Shown piece after piece: positions 26,201 to 33,864 of a DNA stretch of 64,000 nucleotides. The translations under genes and the position numbers were made by a program. The notes under the pieces are model-generated. The model ran no database searches. It had not been told where the DNA came from and worked only from the letters and a program-made list of their open reading frames with translations. This DNA is from Gordonia zhenghanii (lineage in GTDB: Bacteria > Actinomycetota > Actinomycetes > Mycobacteriales > Mycobacteriaceae), in contig NZ_JAKKOQ010000017.1 of assembly GCF_021738965.1 (NCBI RefSeq), positions 1-64,000 on the forward strand, written 5' to 3'. Every line of letters begins with the position of its first letter. Positions within the stretch are counted from its first letter, which is position 1.

Positions 26201-27526
26201 CGGGTCGGCGTGCGCGACGTCTTCACGAACGCGACGCCCGCCGAGTTGGCCGACCTCGTCCGGACAAGGACGAGCAGCGCGACGATCGCTCCAGCGATCA
26301 CCGGCGACTCGATCAACGGGTCGCGCTCAGGACCAATTCCGTTGGCGCCCGGACAACGCAACGTGTACGCCCGCCGCGATCGGATCGACCACCTCATCTC
26401 GTTCGCCACGACCATCGCCGCGCAGATCGGCGTCGCCGACGTCCGCCGGGGCGTCGCGGCAGCCCTCGACCGGCACCCCATGCTGCGCAGCCGGTTCGCC
26501 GACGACGAGACCTTCGCCGTCGACGCGGTCTCGGACCCCGACTGCTGGACGGTCGACGAACTGGGCCGAGTCGATCCGACGAGCCTGCGTGAATACCTGT
26601 TCCGCCCTATCGACCTCGCTCAGCACTATCCCCTGCGCGTCGGAGTCGGAACGGAGCCGGACGGGTCGACGGTGATCGCTGCGTGCCTGCACCACCTCGC
26701 CGCCGACGGCGTCTCCCTGCGCGTCATGCTGTCCGGAATGCTCACCGGTGTCGGCGCGACACCGGACGCCGACTACCGCGAGTACGCGCGGACCGCGGGT
26801 GCGCTCGCCGCGGAGAATCGCATCGCCGACATCGCGCACGCCGCCGAGGTCGTGCACGATGTGCGTTCGGCAGGCTCGGCCGACCTCGCGCCTCGTCGAC
26901 CCCGCGTGTGGGAGGCCAACGGCGCGCGAGTGCCGATCCCGCTGGGCGCTCCGGAGTGGGCGGTCGTCGAGACGACGGCCCGCGACGCCCGGGTCTCGGT
27001 GCTCACCGTGGTGCGCGCCGCGTTGGCCCTGGTCATCGGGCGTCGGACCGGGGCCGACACGGTGCCGGTCGGCGCGCTGCTGTCGGGGCGCGACGACGCC
27101 CGCTGGGACAACGTCGTCGGCATGTTCGTCAACACAGTGTGCGTGCCGTGTCGGGTGGAGACCACCGTCAGCGAGACGATCGCCGGCGTCCACCGCGCCG
27201 AGAACGAGGCGTTCGCACACGCTACGACGGCATTCGCCGACATCGTCGACGCGCTCGGCCCGTTCCCGCCGGATCGGCATCCGTTGTTTCAGGTGATGCT
27301 GACCATGGACGACTACCCGACGATCGCCTGGAACGGTCTGCGCCTGACACCGATTCCGGTCGACGTCGCCCACTGCGACCTGCACTTCTCCGTCATCCCA
27401 CCACGCGCCGGAGTCGACGGCGCAGTCGAAGTCCTGTATGCGACCGCGCTGTTCGACGAGCAGACGGTCCGCGACGTCGCGGCCGAACTGGTCGCCGCTC
27501 TGGGAACCGCCTGCCTCAACGCTTAG
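23219..27526 (+). CDS. Non-ribosomal peptide synthetase, C-A-T-C, no thioesterase
   Basis: 1435 residues. The domains are: condensation 1 (about 1-435, active HHVLVDG at 143-149); adenylation (about 455-935) with YLLFTSGSTGVPKG, AYGPSETTCS, YRTGDRVR and VNNKLDR; carrier (about 945-1015) with LGGDS at 974-978; and condensation 2 (about 1038-1435, HHLAADG at 1158-1164). Aligned by eye to GrsA, the specificity residues read D-T-V-L-I-G-A-C-S-K, which I cannot assign. It ends with a condensation domain and has neither thioesterase nor reductase. A 15-bp repeat encodes DPEAA three times at residues 90-104. The ATG overlaps the methyltransferase stop. Confidence 0.92.
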   Translation: MITIGLNRAQHAIWMAQNLLGDDTPIAVAQCLEIRGAVDPELLLAVVHDVSEEFGVSTTRLYTDGGEPRLSIGGHPGVMVERLSLGDTADPEAADPEAADPEAAAAEAMREMSAAPLPLDGPLIRYVLIELGPRRWTFYTRAHHVLVDGYAAELVMRHVAHRYRQATGQADGDPIPRDPRPVTVIREHERGYEQSPRHARDREYWRSVLATAPEPLRITDHAAHASIRTHVAGADLTPGTVRRLRETADRAAVPTVAVLVAAGALCLSRIADRTAVPLTLVTSTRTTAAVRAAAGTMSNLLPLVVDHRPGLPVDGHLRDVARTLSGALRHQQYRYEDMVAEAGGGSDPAGLVRLGPVLNLVPSVPDLSLGDGTDCDLRVLTTGPVTDLNINVYPGDADQLRVEIEVNADVHDQSSADAVLAGVLDDVAALCGARGDDDVDHLAPNAGVWRCEAPSVDVSETFADGYLRHRYSTRVAVVDEDGGPHTYREVAADAMGLAAELTARAQPGDVVAVVCERSSRSVVAAWAVAAARMCVLPIDPSLPQSRRQAMLAAGAPAVILGHGADFDIDLNRAHADGAPDVRLPTARLDSPAYLLFTSGSTGVPKGVCVPHRGVADLIVEIDASYDLATTSVVAHLASPGFDTAIVEMLAAAHAGATLVVVPPHIRGGADLAHYLAVHGVTHLLVTPGVLATLPDEAVPELTHVIVGGDVCPAPLIGRWARRATVRCAYGPSETTCSVMLTDPIDADEVGRRIPLGRPMSGVRLLVLDSRLRPVPRGGRGELYVCGPSLAIGILGSAATTAARFVGALDGSGERMYRTGDRVRRGADDQIWFVGRVDGQVKIRGVRVELAEIDRAVLEIGAASASATIAHDAPGGRRLHTYVVATGTGDTARRVRDGVRDRLGTAFTPTGVTVLDRLPLTVNNKLDRARLPAPTTVTRRAHRPPTDEFERVAVDAFEHALGVTEVGLDDDFLDLGGDSLSATAVVARIAAARGVRVGVRDVFTNATPAELADLVRTRTSSATIAPAITGDSINGSRSGPIPLAPGQRNVYARRDRIDHLISFATTIAAQIGVADVRRGVAAALDRHPMLRSRFADDETFAVDAVSDPDCWTVDELGRVDPTSLREYLFRPIDLAQHYPLRVGVGTEPDGSTVIAACLHHLAADGVSLRVMLSGMLTGVGATPDADYREYARTAGALAAENRIADIAHAAEVVHDVRSAGSADLAPRRPRVWEANGARVPIPLGAPEWAVVETTARDARVSVLTVVRAALALVIGRRTGADTVPVGALLSGRDDARWDNVVGMFVNTVCVPCRVETTVSETIAGVHRAENEAFAHATTAFADIVDALGPFPPDRHPLFQVMLTMDDYPTIAWNGLRLTPIPVDVAHCDLHFSVIPPRAGVDGAVEVLYATALFDEQTVRDVAAELVAALGTACLNA
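23486..23531 (+). repeat. In-frame 15-bp tandem repeat in the first C domain
   Basis: Three copies of a 15-bp unit (GACCCGGAGGCTGCG with one variant GAT) encode DPEAA-DPEAA-DPEAA in a loop of the NRPS first condensation domain, before the HHxxxDG motif. It is a likely slippage expansion in a surface loop. Confidence 0.7.
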
Positions 27527-27544
27527 GTCGGACGGATCGGTGTT

Positions 27545-27571
27545 CCCGCTACTGGACTGACTAATAGCGGG
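27545..27571. terminator. Hairpin after the NRPS gene
   Basis: CCCGCTA (27545-27551) and TAGCGGG (27565-27571) form a 7-bp stem with a 13-nt loop between the convergent NRPS and SDR genes. It probably terminates both transcripts. Confidence 0.5.
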
Positions 27572-27596
27572 AGTGCCCGGCCGTCGCGGGAAGGCC

Positions 27597-28274
27597 TCAG
27601 CGACCCGTCGGTCGCAGCACGATGTCCGTCGGATGCGCATCGGACGGCGTGGCGACGGCATGCGCGACCGCTGCGGCGACCGTCTCGGGTCGGAGGAACC
27701 GAGTGGGGTCGTAGTCGTCGCCCTCACGCGCGACGATGTCGCGTTGCATGTCGGTGTCGATGCGGCCGGGGAAGATCGACGTGACACGGATCGACGGTTC
27801 CTCGGCGCGCAGTCCGTCGGCGAGGGCGCGCAGCCCGAACTTGCTCGCGGCGTACGGCGTCCACCCCGGATTGACGCGCATCCCAGCACCCGAGTTGATG
27901 AAGACGACGTGACCGCCCGCCTCGCGGAGCGCGGGCAGGAGCAATCGGGTCAGTTCGGCGGCGGCGATCAGATTCACCTCGAGGAGGTCTCGCCACTCGT
28001 CGACCGGGGTGTCGGCGACGCTTTCCAGGCTGCTCGCGACACCGGCGCTGTGCACCAGCAGGTCCAGGGAACTGATCGCCTCGACGGAGGCTTCGACCGA
28101 ATCGTAATCGGTCAGGTCGACGTCGAACGTCGCCGCACCATCCAATTCCGTTGCCAGCGAGTCGAGTTCGGGGCTGCCGCGGCCGCCGAGGAGGAGATCG
28201 TGGGTCGAGGTGAGCGCGCGAGCGATCTGCGCGCCCACCCCACGGCTGGCTCCGGTGATCAGTGCGGTCGGCAT
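27597..28274 (-). CDS. Short-chain dehydrogenase/reductase
   Basis: A 225-residue SDR with a Rossmann glycine motif TGASRGVG (residues 7-14), the NxAG-like SAGVA, a catalytic serine in NSGAG and YxxxK in YAASK. The C-terminal part is short. It reduces or oxidises a carbonyl/alcohol with NAD(P); the substrate is unknown. The ATG at 28274 is supported by TACAGT (complement of 28282-28287) 7 bp upstream. It is convergent with the NRPS gene and separated from it by a hairpin, so it is probably not part of that operon. Confidence 0.85.
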   Translation of the reverse strand: MPTALITGASRGVGAQIARALTSTHDLLLGGRGSPELDSLATELDGAATFDVDLTDYDSVEASVEAISSLDLLVHSAGVASSLESVADTPVDEWRDLLEVNLIAAAELTRLLLPALREAGGHVVFINSGAGMRVNPGWTPYAASKFGLRALADGLRAEEPSIRVTSIFPGRIDTDMQRDIVAREGDDYDPTRFLRPETVAAAVAHAVATPSDAHPTDIVLRPTGR

Positions 28275-28281
28275 GGCGCCG

Positions 28282-28287
28282 ACTGTA
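28282..28287 (-). promoter_or_regulatory. -10 box (TACAGT), leaderless start for the SDR
   Basis: TACAGT on the minus strand, 7 bp before the ATG at 28274. Confidence 0.45.
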
Positions 28288-28321
28288 CTGGGCAGAGTGC
28301 CCAAGGCTGGAGATTCTCGGC

Positions 28322-29590
28322 TCAGAACTCTTCGGCGCCGGTCAGGGCGGCGTCGTCGTCGACAGTGTGCTGGTTCTGGTTGACTCCCGCGGGCGCGGAC
28401 CGGCTGGACCCGATGAGGTTGGATCCGACGATCGCGAGGACGGCGACGCCGCAGTAGCCTGCGGCGAACCAGAACGGCGCTGCGCCGCCGAACCACTCGG
28501 CGAGGTAGGCGACGAGGATCGCGGACACGGCTGCGCCCATCCAGCGCAGGAAGCTGTACCCGGCAGATGCCACAGATCGGGGAGTGGTGGAGTCGGTCGC
28601 CGACATCGCGACCCCGGTGAACAGGGTGTTCAGGATGCCGGAGGGGATACCGGAGATGACGACGGCGAGGCTGATCAACCACACTTGGTCGGTCAGGACG
28701 CCGATTGCGGCGAGCGCCATGACGACCGCGTACCCGCTGATGGCGGAGACGACACCGGCTCGGTCGCCGATGGCGCGCGCGACGCCGGGGGCGATGAACA
28801 CACCGGCCAGCGCGGTCAACAGGCCCCAGCCGAAGAAGATCATGCCTGCATAGATCGGACGAAGCCCCATCGCGAGCGGAGCCCATGCGATGACCGTGAA
28901 CAGTGCGCCGGTATAGAACGCGGAGCCGATCGAGTTGATCAGGAGCGCCTTGTTGCGCAGCGCCTTGATCGGGTCCAGCAGATTGACGGGCTGACGCTCG
29001 GATGCGGGACCGTCGGGCGGCAACAGCATCGCACAGAGGACCGCGCCGATCAGCATCAGGACAGCGGTGCCCGCGAACGGTGCGCGCCAGCTCCATTCGC
29101 CTAGGACGGCACCGAGAAGCGGTCCGACGGCCAGGCCAGCGCCGAGGGCCGCTTCGTACAGGAGGATCGCGCCGTGTTGGTTGCCGCGGGCCTGCCCGAC
29201 GATGAATGCGAGCGCCGTCGCGATGAACAGCGCGTTGCCGAGACCCCAGATGACGCGCAGGGCGATCAACTGGTCGATGTTGTCGGCGAACGCCGAGACG
29301 CCCGCCGCGACCACGATGCAGGCCAGCCCCGCGCTCAACGTCCGCTTCGGCCCGAATCGGTATGCGGCCCAACCGGTCACCAGCATCGCGACCACCTGGA
29401 CGCCCATGTAGACGCCGAACAGGAGGGTCAATTTCTCGTGCGGTGCGTTCAGGGCTTCGGCGATCGAGTTGAGGATCGGGTCCACCAGGCCGATGCCCAT
29501 GAACGCGATCACCGCGGCGAACGCTGTCACCCACACCGTACGAGGCTGGTCTTTGAAAGCTTCGGTGAGTGAGTGGTCGTGCTCTGCCAT
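28322..29590 (-). CDS. MFS transporter controlled by MarR
   Basis: A 422-residue membrane protein with about 12 TM helices and the pattern VWVTAFAAVIAFMGIGLVDPILNSIAE, GVYMGVQVVAMLVTGWAAYRFGPKR and RVIWGLGNALFIATALAFI. This is the branch that includes actinobacterial ACDE-type drug efflux pumps. The ATG at 29590 shares its A with the TGA of the upstream MarR gene, so the two are coupled. Drug or metabolite efflux under MarR control is the likely role. Confidence 0.85.
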   Translation of the reverse strand: MAEHDHSLTEAFKDQPRTVWVTAFAAVIAFMGIGLVDPILNSIAEALNAPHEKLTLLFGVYMGVQVVAMLVTGWAAYRFGPKRTLSAGLACIVVAAGVSAFADNIDQLIALRVIWGLGNALFIATALAFIVGQARGNQHGAILLYEAALGAGLAVGPLLGAVLGEWSWRAPFAGTAVLMLIGAVLCAMLLPPDGPASERQPVNLLDPIKALRNKALLINSIGSAFYTGALFTVIAWAPLAMGLRPIYAGMIFFGWGLLTALAGVFIAPGVARAIGDRAGVVSAISGYAVVMALAAIGVLTDQVWLISLAVVISGIPSGILNTLFTGVAMSATDSTTPRSVASAGYSFLRWMGAAVSAILVAYLAEWFGGAAPFWFAAGYCGVAVLAIVGSNLIGSSRSAPAGVNQNQHTVDDDAALTGAEEF

Positions 29591-30042
29591 CACTTCTCCA
29601 ATCGTGCGCGCAGGTCCCGCAGGGCCGGAGCGGCAGCCGCGAGGACGGCCCGTTGTTCGTCGGACAGTTCGTCGAGCGCGGCGGTCACCACGTCGTCACG
29701 TCGAGAGCGCACGCGGTCGACGATGCCGCGTCCCTCGTCGGTGAGTGCGATGACGACGGCGCGCCGATCGTCCGGGTCGGGTGCGCGGGTCACGAGTCCG
29801 TCACGCGTCAGCACGTCGACGAGGTTCGTCGCCGTCGGCACGCGGACGCCTTCGCGGTCGGCGAGGACGCCCATCCGCATGGGCCCGTGATCGAGGAGGG
29901 TCACCAGCGCTGATGACTGGGCCGCGGTGAGTTCAGCGACCGGGCTGTTGCGCCGCAGCGCGAGGTACAGGCGGGTCACTGTATGGCGTAGTTCGCTCGC
30001 CAGTTCCGAAGGATTCGTCTCAGTAGAATTCGTCTCAGGCAC
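29590..30042 (-). CDS. MarR-family transcriptional regulator
   Basis: A 150-residue winged-helix regulator: LTAAQSSALVTLLDHGPMRMGVLADREGVRVPTATNLVDVLTRDGLVTRAPDPDDRRAVVIALTDEG is the MarR DNA-binding core with the D.RA wing. It forms an operon with the downstream MFS gene and probably represses it in response to a ligand. The GTG start at 30042 has TAGAGT 8 bp upstream, and a palindrome lies just beyond at 30058-30076, which suggests autoregulation. Confidence 0.9.
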   Translation of the reverse strand: MPETNSTETNPSELASELRHTVTRLYLALRRNSPVAELTAAQSSALVTLLDHGPMRMGVLADREGVRVPTATNLVDVLTRDGLVTRAPDPDDRRAVVIALTDEGRGIVDRVRSRRDDVVTAALDELSDEQRAVLAAAAPALRDLRARLEK

Positions 30043-30057
30043 AGTTAGTGACTCTAA

Positions 30058-30076
30058 TACTTAGTAAGCCTAAGTA
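30058..30076. promoter_or_regulatory. Palindromic operator upstream of marR
   Basis: TACTTAG (30058-30064) and CTAAGTA (30070-30076) with a 5-bp spacer; a shorter palindrome CTTAGTAAG is nested at 30060-30068. It lies at the -35 position of the marR promoter (TAGAGT, complement of 30051-30056), as expected for an autorepressor site. Confidence 0.6.
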
Positions 30077-30134
30077 AAAGCGGAGCGCGTATGAGTTGCG
30101 AGACACTCGATCCCGCTCGACAGAGGAGCGCAGG

Positions 30135-31805
30135 TCAGACGCGTTCGCCCACGCCGATGCGGCCCGCGCTCGACGAACCGCCGAATGACGCGGGGCTGCG
30201 GCCGTCGTGGCTGTAACCGCCGTCGTGCACCGATCCGATCAATACGCTGTCGACGAGTACTCCTGCGAGCACGGGGGCGAGATCGCTCGGCGCGCCGACT
30301 TGATCGGCCCACCAATCCGCGACATCGGCGGCCGCGGCGTCCAGGGCCTGACTAGCGAGATCGGCTGCTCGGGCCGCTGTGCCCGCAGATCCGTCCGAGT
30401 CGGTGTCGGCGAGATCGGCGGCGACGTCGGCCAGACGGCGTGCCTCGGACAGCCGCGTGAACGCGACCGAACCGACGACGCCGCGACGCGTCTGCACGTA
30501 CGTCGAGGCGGCCCGGACCAGGTCGACCACGTCCGACAGGCCGGTCGATCGGGGCGTGTCGTCGGCGTCTTCGGCCGCGTTGAGCAGCCTCGTCGCCTGG
30601 TCGAGCGCGCCCTCGGCGGAACGAATCGCGCCGATGACCGAACCGCGTTGCCCGGCGGCCGCTGCGTCGCGACCCTGGTCGGTGCACTCGCGAGCGAAGT
30701 CGAGCAGATGGCGCGCGAGCGTGAGGTTCCCGTCGACCTCGGGGGGTGTCGACGCCAGTTCGGCGAGGCCCGACTCGATCTCCGGTATCCGATCGGTGGC
30801 CTCGACCACGGCGGTGGACAGTGCGTCCAGGCGTCGCTCGCCGTCGGCGCTGAGATCGCGCAGGCTGTCGAGGGCGGTACTCCGCCCGTCGAGCATCGCG
30901 TCGGCATTGGAACAGGTCGTGATGATCTCGACCAGCATGCGGCGCTGGTCGGCGGGGTCGGAGACCTGGTCGTCGTCGAGTCGTTGGCGCAGCATGTACG
31001 ACGCCGCGATGGCCGCGCGCGCGTCGGCGACGGCCGAGATGAAGGGATCGGCAGCGGTCCCGCGCTCGTCGCGCGCACGAACTGCTTCGTCGCCGCTGTT
31101 CCGGATAGCCCGGTCGGTGGTCGTCAGCACTTCGCGGGACCACGGATCGAGCTCCCCGACGGGCTTCTGGCCGAGTTGGTCGGCGGTGAACGCGTCCGCG
31201 TGCTCGGCGGCCGCCCGACGCCTGCGCAGGAGCAGCAGCAGAGCTGCCCCGACCGCCAGCAGCACGAGTACGACGACGGCCAGCGCGATCCACCAGGCCC
31301 GGGACGACTCCGGTTCGCCGCCGACGTCTGCGATGTCCTCTCCGACGACGACGGCGGCATCAGCGAATCGGCCCTGGTCCACGGCGGGTGCGAGGTCGTC
31401 GGAGATGATCCGGTCGGTCTCCTCCGCGGTGAGGCCTTCCACCTCGACTGGCGCCTGCAGAACGTAGTCGCGCGGCTCGGTGGCGATCGCGAGGACGACG
31501 TCGTGTGCACCGAAGTCGCTCTGCCGGACGGTCTTGGCCACCCAGTCCTCGGGCGCGAGGCCGCCGAAGTTCTTGACGTACACCACCCAGTACTGGATGT
31601 CGTGCGCACCGTCCACGTCGTAGACCGCCTGCCACACACGGGCGCTCTGCGTGCCGTCGAGGGCGCCCGCCGGATCGACCACCTGTGTGGGGAGGCGGAA
31701 CGGCGCCTCCGCGTGTGCCGGTGCGCACAGCAGCGTCGAGGCGAGCAGCAGAGCGGCGAGAGCAGGCGCGAGAGCCAGGACCCGTCGGACAGAAGCAGAC
31801 GACAT
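30135..31805 (-). CDS. TPM-domain membrane protein
   Basis: A 556-residue protein. A signal peptide (RRVLALAPALAALLLASTLLCAPAHA, cleaved near residue 32) is followed by a TPM domain (about 35-165; VVDPAGALDG, WVVYVKNFGG, DVVLAIATEPRDYVLQ), one TM helix (about 172-195, then RRRR), and a long alanine-rich helical cytoplasmic region (about 230-520). It ends in SFGGSSSAGRIG, a glycine/serine tail common in TPM proteins. TPM proteins are linked to photosystem repair in plants and are of unknown role in bacteria. TAGATT 6 bp before the ATG makes this a likely leaderless gene. Confidence 0.8.
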   Translation of the reverse strand: MSSASVRRVLALAPALAALLLASTLLCAPAHAEAPFRLPTQVVDPAGALDGTQSARVWQAVYDVDGAHDIQYWVVYVKNFGGLAPEDWVAKTVRQSDFGAHDVVLAIATEPRDYVLQAPVEVEGLTAEETDRIISDDLAPAVDQGRFADAAVVVGEDIADVGGEPESSRAWWIALAVVVLVLLAVGAALLLLLRRRRAAAEHADAFTADQLGQKPVGELDPWSREVLTTTDRAIRNSGDEAVRARDERGTAADPFISAVADARAAIAASYMLRQRLDDDQVSDPADQRRMLVEIITTCSNADAMLDGRSTALDSLRDLSADGERRLDALSTAVVEATDRIPEIESGLAELASTPPEVDGNLTLARHLLDFARECTDQGRDAAAAGQRGSVIGAIRSAEGALDQATRLLNAAEDADDTPRSTGLSDVVDLVRAASTYVQTRRGVVGSVAFTRLSEARRLADVAADLADTDSDGSAGTAARAADLASQALDAAAADVADWWADQVGAPSDLAPVLAGVLVDSVLIGSVHDGGYSHDGRSPASFGGSSSAGRIGVGERV

Positions 31806-31811
31806 GGAACC

Positions 31812-31817
31812 AATCTA
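31812..31817 (-). promoter_or_regulatory. -10 box (TAGATT), leaderless start for the TPM gene
   Basis: TAGATT on the minus strand, 6 bp before the ATG at 31805; the same hexamer and spacing as at the EgtE-like gene. Confidence 0.5.
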
Positions 31818-31863
31818 TCGTCTGGGTACGACGTAAGCGGGCAGGCTGGGAGAGGAGTGAAGA

Positions 31864-33276
31864 GTGCGTGACGAGTTCGATGCAGTGATCGTCGGTTCCG
31901 GGCCGAACGGACTCACCGCGGCCGCCGTGCTGGCGTGCGCCGGTCGACGAGTGCTCGTCCTGGAGGCCGCCGACACGATCGGGGGAGGCGCGCGCACCGA
32001 CGAATGGTTCGGGCCGGGCATTCGGACCGACGTCTGCTCCGCCGTTCACCCGACCGGATATGCCTCACCGGCGTTCACGGATCTGCGGTTGACCGACCAC
32101 GGGCTGAACTGGCTGGTCCCCGACGTCTCGCTCGCGCATGTCGCGGCGTCCGGAACAACTGGCATTCATCGCGAACCAGAGTGCACGGCAACAGAACTCG
32201 GCGCGGATGCGAAAAGATGGCGGACCCTGGTCGAGGCGAACGATCCGAGAGCCCTCGTCGAACAGATTCTGGCGATGCCGACGGTGCCGCGTCGTAGACT
32301 GATGCGGACGGCGGGATTCGCTGCGGCGGCCGCACTGCCGACAGAGCTACTGGTGCGGGCGTTCACTACTGCGCGCGCCGCGACCGTGTTCGCCGGGATC
32401 GCCGCGCACGCCGAGCGGCCGCTGACGGCTCCTGGATCTTCGGCTGCCGGCTTGTTGCTCGGAACGCTGGCGACCACCGGGTGGCCGGTGGCGCAGGGCG
32501 GTTCCCACGCTATCGTCGACGCGCTCGCCTCGGTGGTCCGTGCTGCAGGCGGCCGGATCGAGACCGGGTGCGGGGTGACCGATCTCGGTCAGCTTCCGAC
32601 CGGGTGCGACCTGTTGTTCGACACATCACCCGACCTGGTCGCTCGGCTGTTCGCCGACCGGCTGGGTCGCCGATACACCCGCGCTCTGCGCCGATTCGCC
32701 TACGGCGGCGGAACGTGCAAGGTCGACTTCGTGCTCACCGACCCCATCCCGTGGGCCGATCGGTCAGACTTGATGGCCCGGACCGCCACCTTCCATCTGG
32801 CCGACGACATCGCCCAGATCAGGCGTACCGAGGCCGACGTCGCCGCAGGAGTGCTACCGGAGCGGCCATGGGTGCTCGGCGGCGAGCCGACCAGGATCGA
32901 TCCGTCGCGAGCGCCGTCCGGCACTCATCTCGCGTGGGCGTACTGCCATGTCCCGGCCGACTGCGGCGTCGATGTGTCTGATCGGATCGTGTCCGAGATC
33001 GAAAGGGTCGCACCGGGTTTCCGCGACACGATCACGGGCGTCCGAGTCACTACGGCGACCGATCTGCAACGCCACAACGCCAACTACGTCGGCGGCGACA
33101 TCAACTGCGGTGCGGCCAGTCTGTCGCAGCTCGTGGCGCGCCCGGTGCTGTCACCGACACCCCAGATCACCGGGGTCCCCGGCGTCTACCTGTGCTCGTC
33201 GGCGACGGCCCCGGGCGGCGGTGTGCACGGAATGTCCGGCTACCGAGCGGCTCGCGCTGTGCTGGCGCGCGGCTGA
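31864..33276 (+). CDS. FAD-dependent oxidoreductase, phytoene desaturase-like
   Basis: A 470-residue flavoprotein. The Rossmann motif VIVGSGPNGLTAAAVLACAGRRVLVLEA (residues 8-35) is followed by DTIGGGARTDEW. The C-terminal flavin motif PGVYLCSSATAPGGGVHGMSGYRAAR is as in phytoene desaturase (CrtI)/amine oxidase-like enzymes. No other carotenoid genes are present, so it is likely one of the many CrtI-like oxidoreductases of actinobacteria without a known substrate. The GTG at 31864 is preceded by GAGGAG about 10 bp upstream. It diverges from the TPM gene. Confidence 0.8.
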   Translation: MRDEFDAVIVGSGPNGLTAAAVLACAGRRVLVLEAADTIGGGARTDEWFGPGIRTDVCSAVHPTGYASPAFTDLRLTDHGLNWLVPDVSLAHVAASGTTGIHREPECTATELGADAKRWRTLVEANDPRALVEQILAMPTVPRRRLMRTAGFAAAAALPTELLVRAFTTARAATVFAGIAAHAERPLTAPGSSAAGLLLGTLATTGWPVAQGGSHAIVDALASVVRAAGGRIETGCGVTDLGQLPTGCDLLFDTSPDLVARLFADRLGRRYTRALRRFAYGGGTCKVDFVLTDPIPWADRSDLMARTATFHLADDIAQIRRTEADVAAGVLPERPWVLGGEPTRIDPSRAPSGTHLAWAYCHVPADCGVDVSDRIVSEIERVAPGFRDTITGVRVTTATDLQRHNANYVGGDINCGAASLSQLVARPVLSPTPQITGVPGVYLCSSATAPGGGVHGMSGYRAARAVLARG

Positions 33277-33278
33277 GT

Positions 33279-33300
33279 CAGCGCTGCTGAAACAGCGCTG
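33279..33300. terminator. Hairpin between convergent genes
   Basis: Two copies of the self-complementary CAGCGCTG (33279-33286 and 33293-33300) separated by CTGAAA can pair as an 8-bp stem. They lie between the oxidoreductase stop and the convergent AmaP-like gene. Confidence 0.45.
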
Positions 33301-33306
33301 CTGTAC

Positions 33307-33864
33307 TCAGCGTTTTCGGGGTTCCAAGTGGACAAAGGCCTGGACGTGGACGTCCGAGTCGCCGATCGCCTCGCGGATCTGGTCGGTCACGACGCCGACC
33401 TTGTCCGCGATCTCCGGATACGGGTGGTCTGGACGGGCCGTCACCTCGAGGCGAATGATGCTGCGCGCTCGATCGTTCAGAGCTCGCGCGGACACCGAAG
33501 TGAACGTCGTGTCGCCGGACAGTTCGTCGGCGGCCGCCGCTGCGATCAGCTTCGGCGCGACGGTCATCGTTCCCGTCTCACCGGATCCGTCGAGCTCGAC
33601 GTCGTCGATCTTTCCCGGGCGGAGCGACGAGACGATGAGCGGAATGGCCCACAACAGCGTGATCAGCACGATTCCGGCGAGGACGAGCGTCCACCATCCG
33701 CTGTCGGCGAAGCGCCCGACGGCATCCGTGTCGATGTTGTTCATCCAGTCGACGAACGGTTGCACGTCGAGATTCCACGCGAGGGCAGCGAGCCCGATGA
33801 CCAGTAGAACGAGTCCGATCACCGCGGTCGTGGACCGGTGCACTGCGGCGGGTAGACGGTTCAT
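33307..33864 (-). CDS. Alkaline-shock AmaP-like membrane protein
   Basis: A 185-residue protein with two TM helices near the N-terminus (about 12-32 and 55-80) and a soluble C-terminal domain (about 95-185; LSGDTTFTSVSARALNDRARSIIRLEVTARPD) that resembles the Asp23-like fold. AmaP anchors Asp23 to the membrane in firmicutes. It is the last gene of the Asp23 operon and overlaps the preceding DUF6286 gene by 4 bp (ATGA). The role as membrane anchor is inferred from position and topology. Confidence 0.7.
   Translation of the reverse strand: MNRLPAAVHRSTTAVIGLVLLVIGLAALAWNLDVQPFVDWMNNIDTDAVGRFADSGWWTLVLAGIVLITLLWAIPLIVSSLRPGKIDDVELDGSGETGTMTVAPKLIAAAAADELSGDTTFTSVSARALNDRARSIIRLEVTARPDHPYPEIADKVGVVTDQIREAIGDSDVHVQAFVHLEPRKR

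Noticed and set aside
27597..29534. A single 645-codon frame joining the SDR and an upstream antisense-like region
   Set aside because: Only the last 225 codons match SDR; the upstream portion is an Arg-rich shadow of the MFS gene, and a TACAGT box marks the start at 28274.
30207..31871. A 554-codon plus-strand frame opposite the TPM gene
   Set aside because: No domain and repetitive Arg/Gly/Val composition; the minus strand has a signal peptide, TPM domain and SFGGSSS tail.
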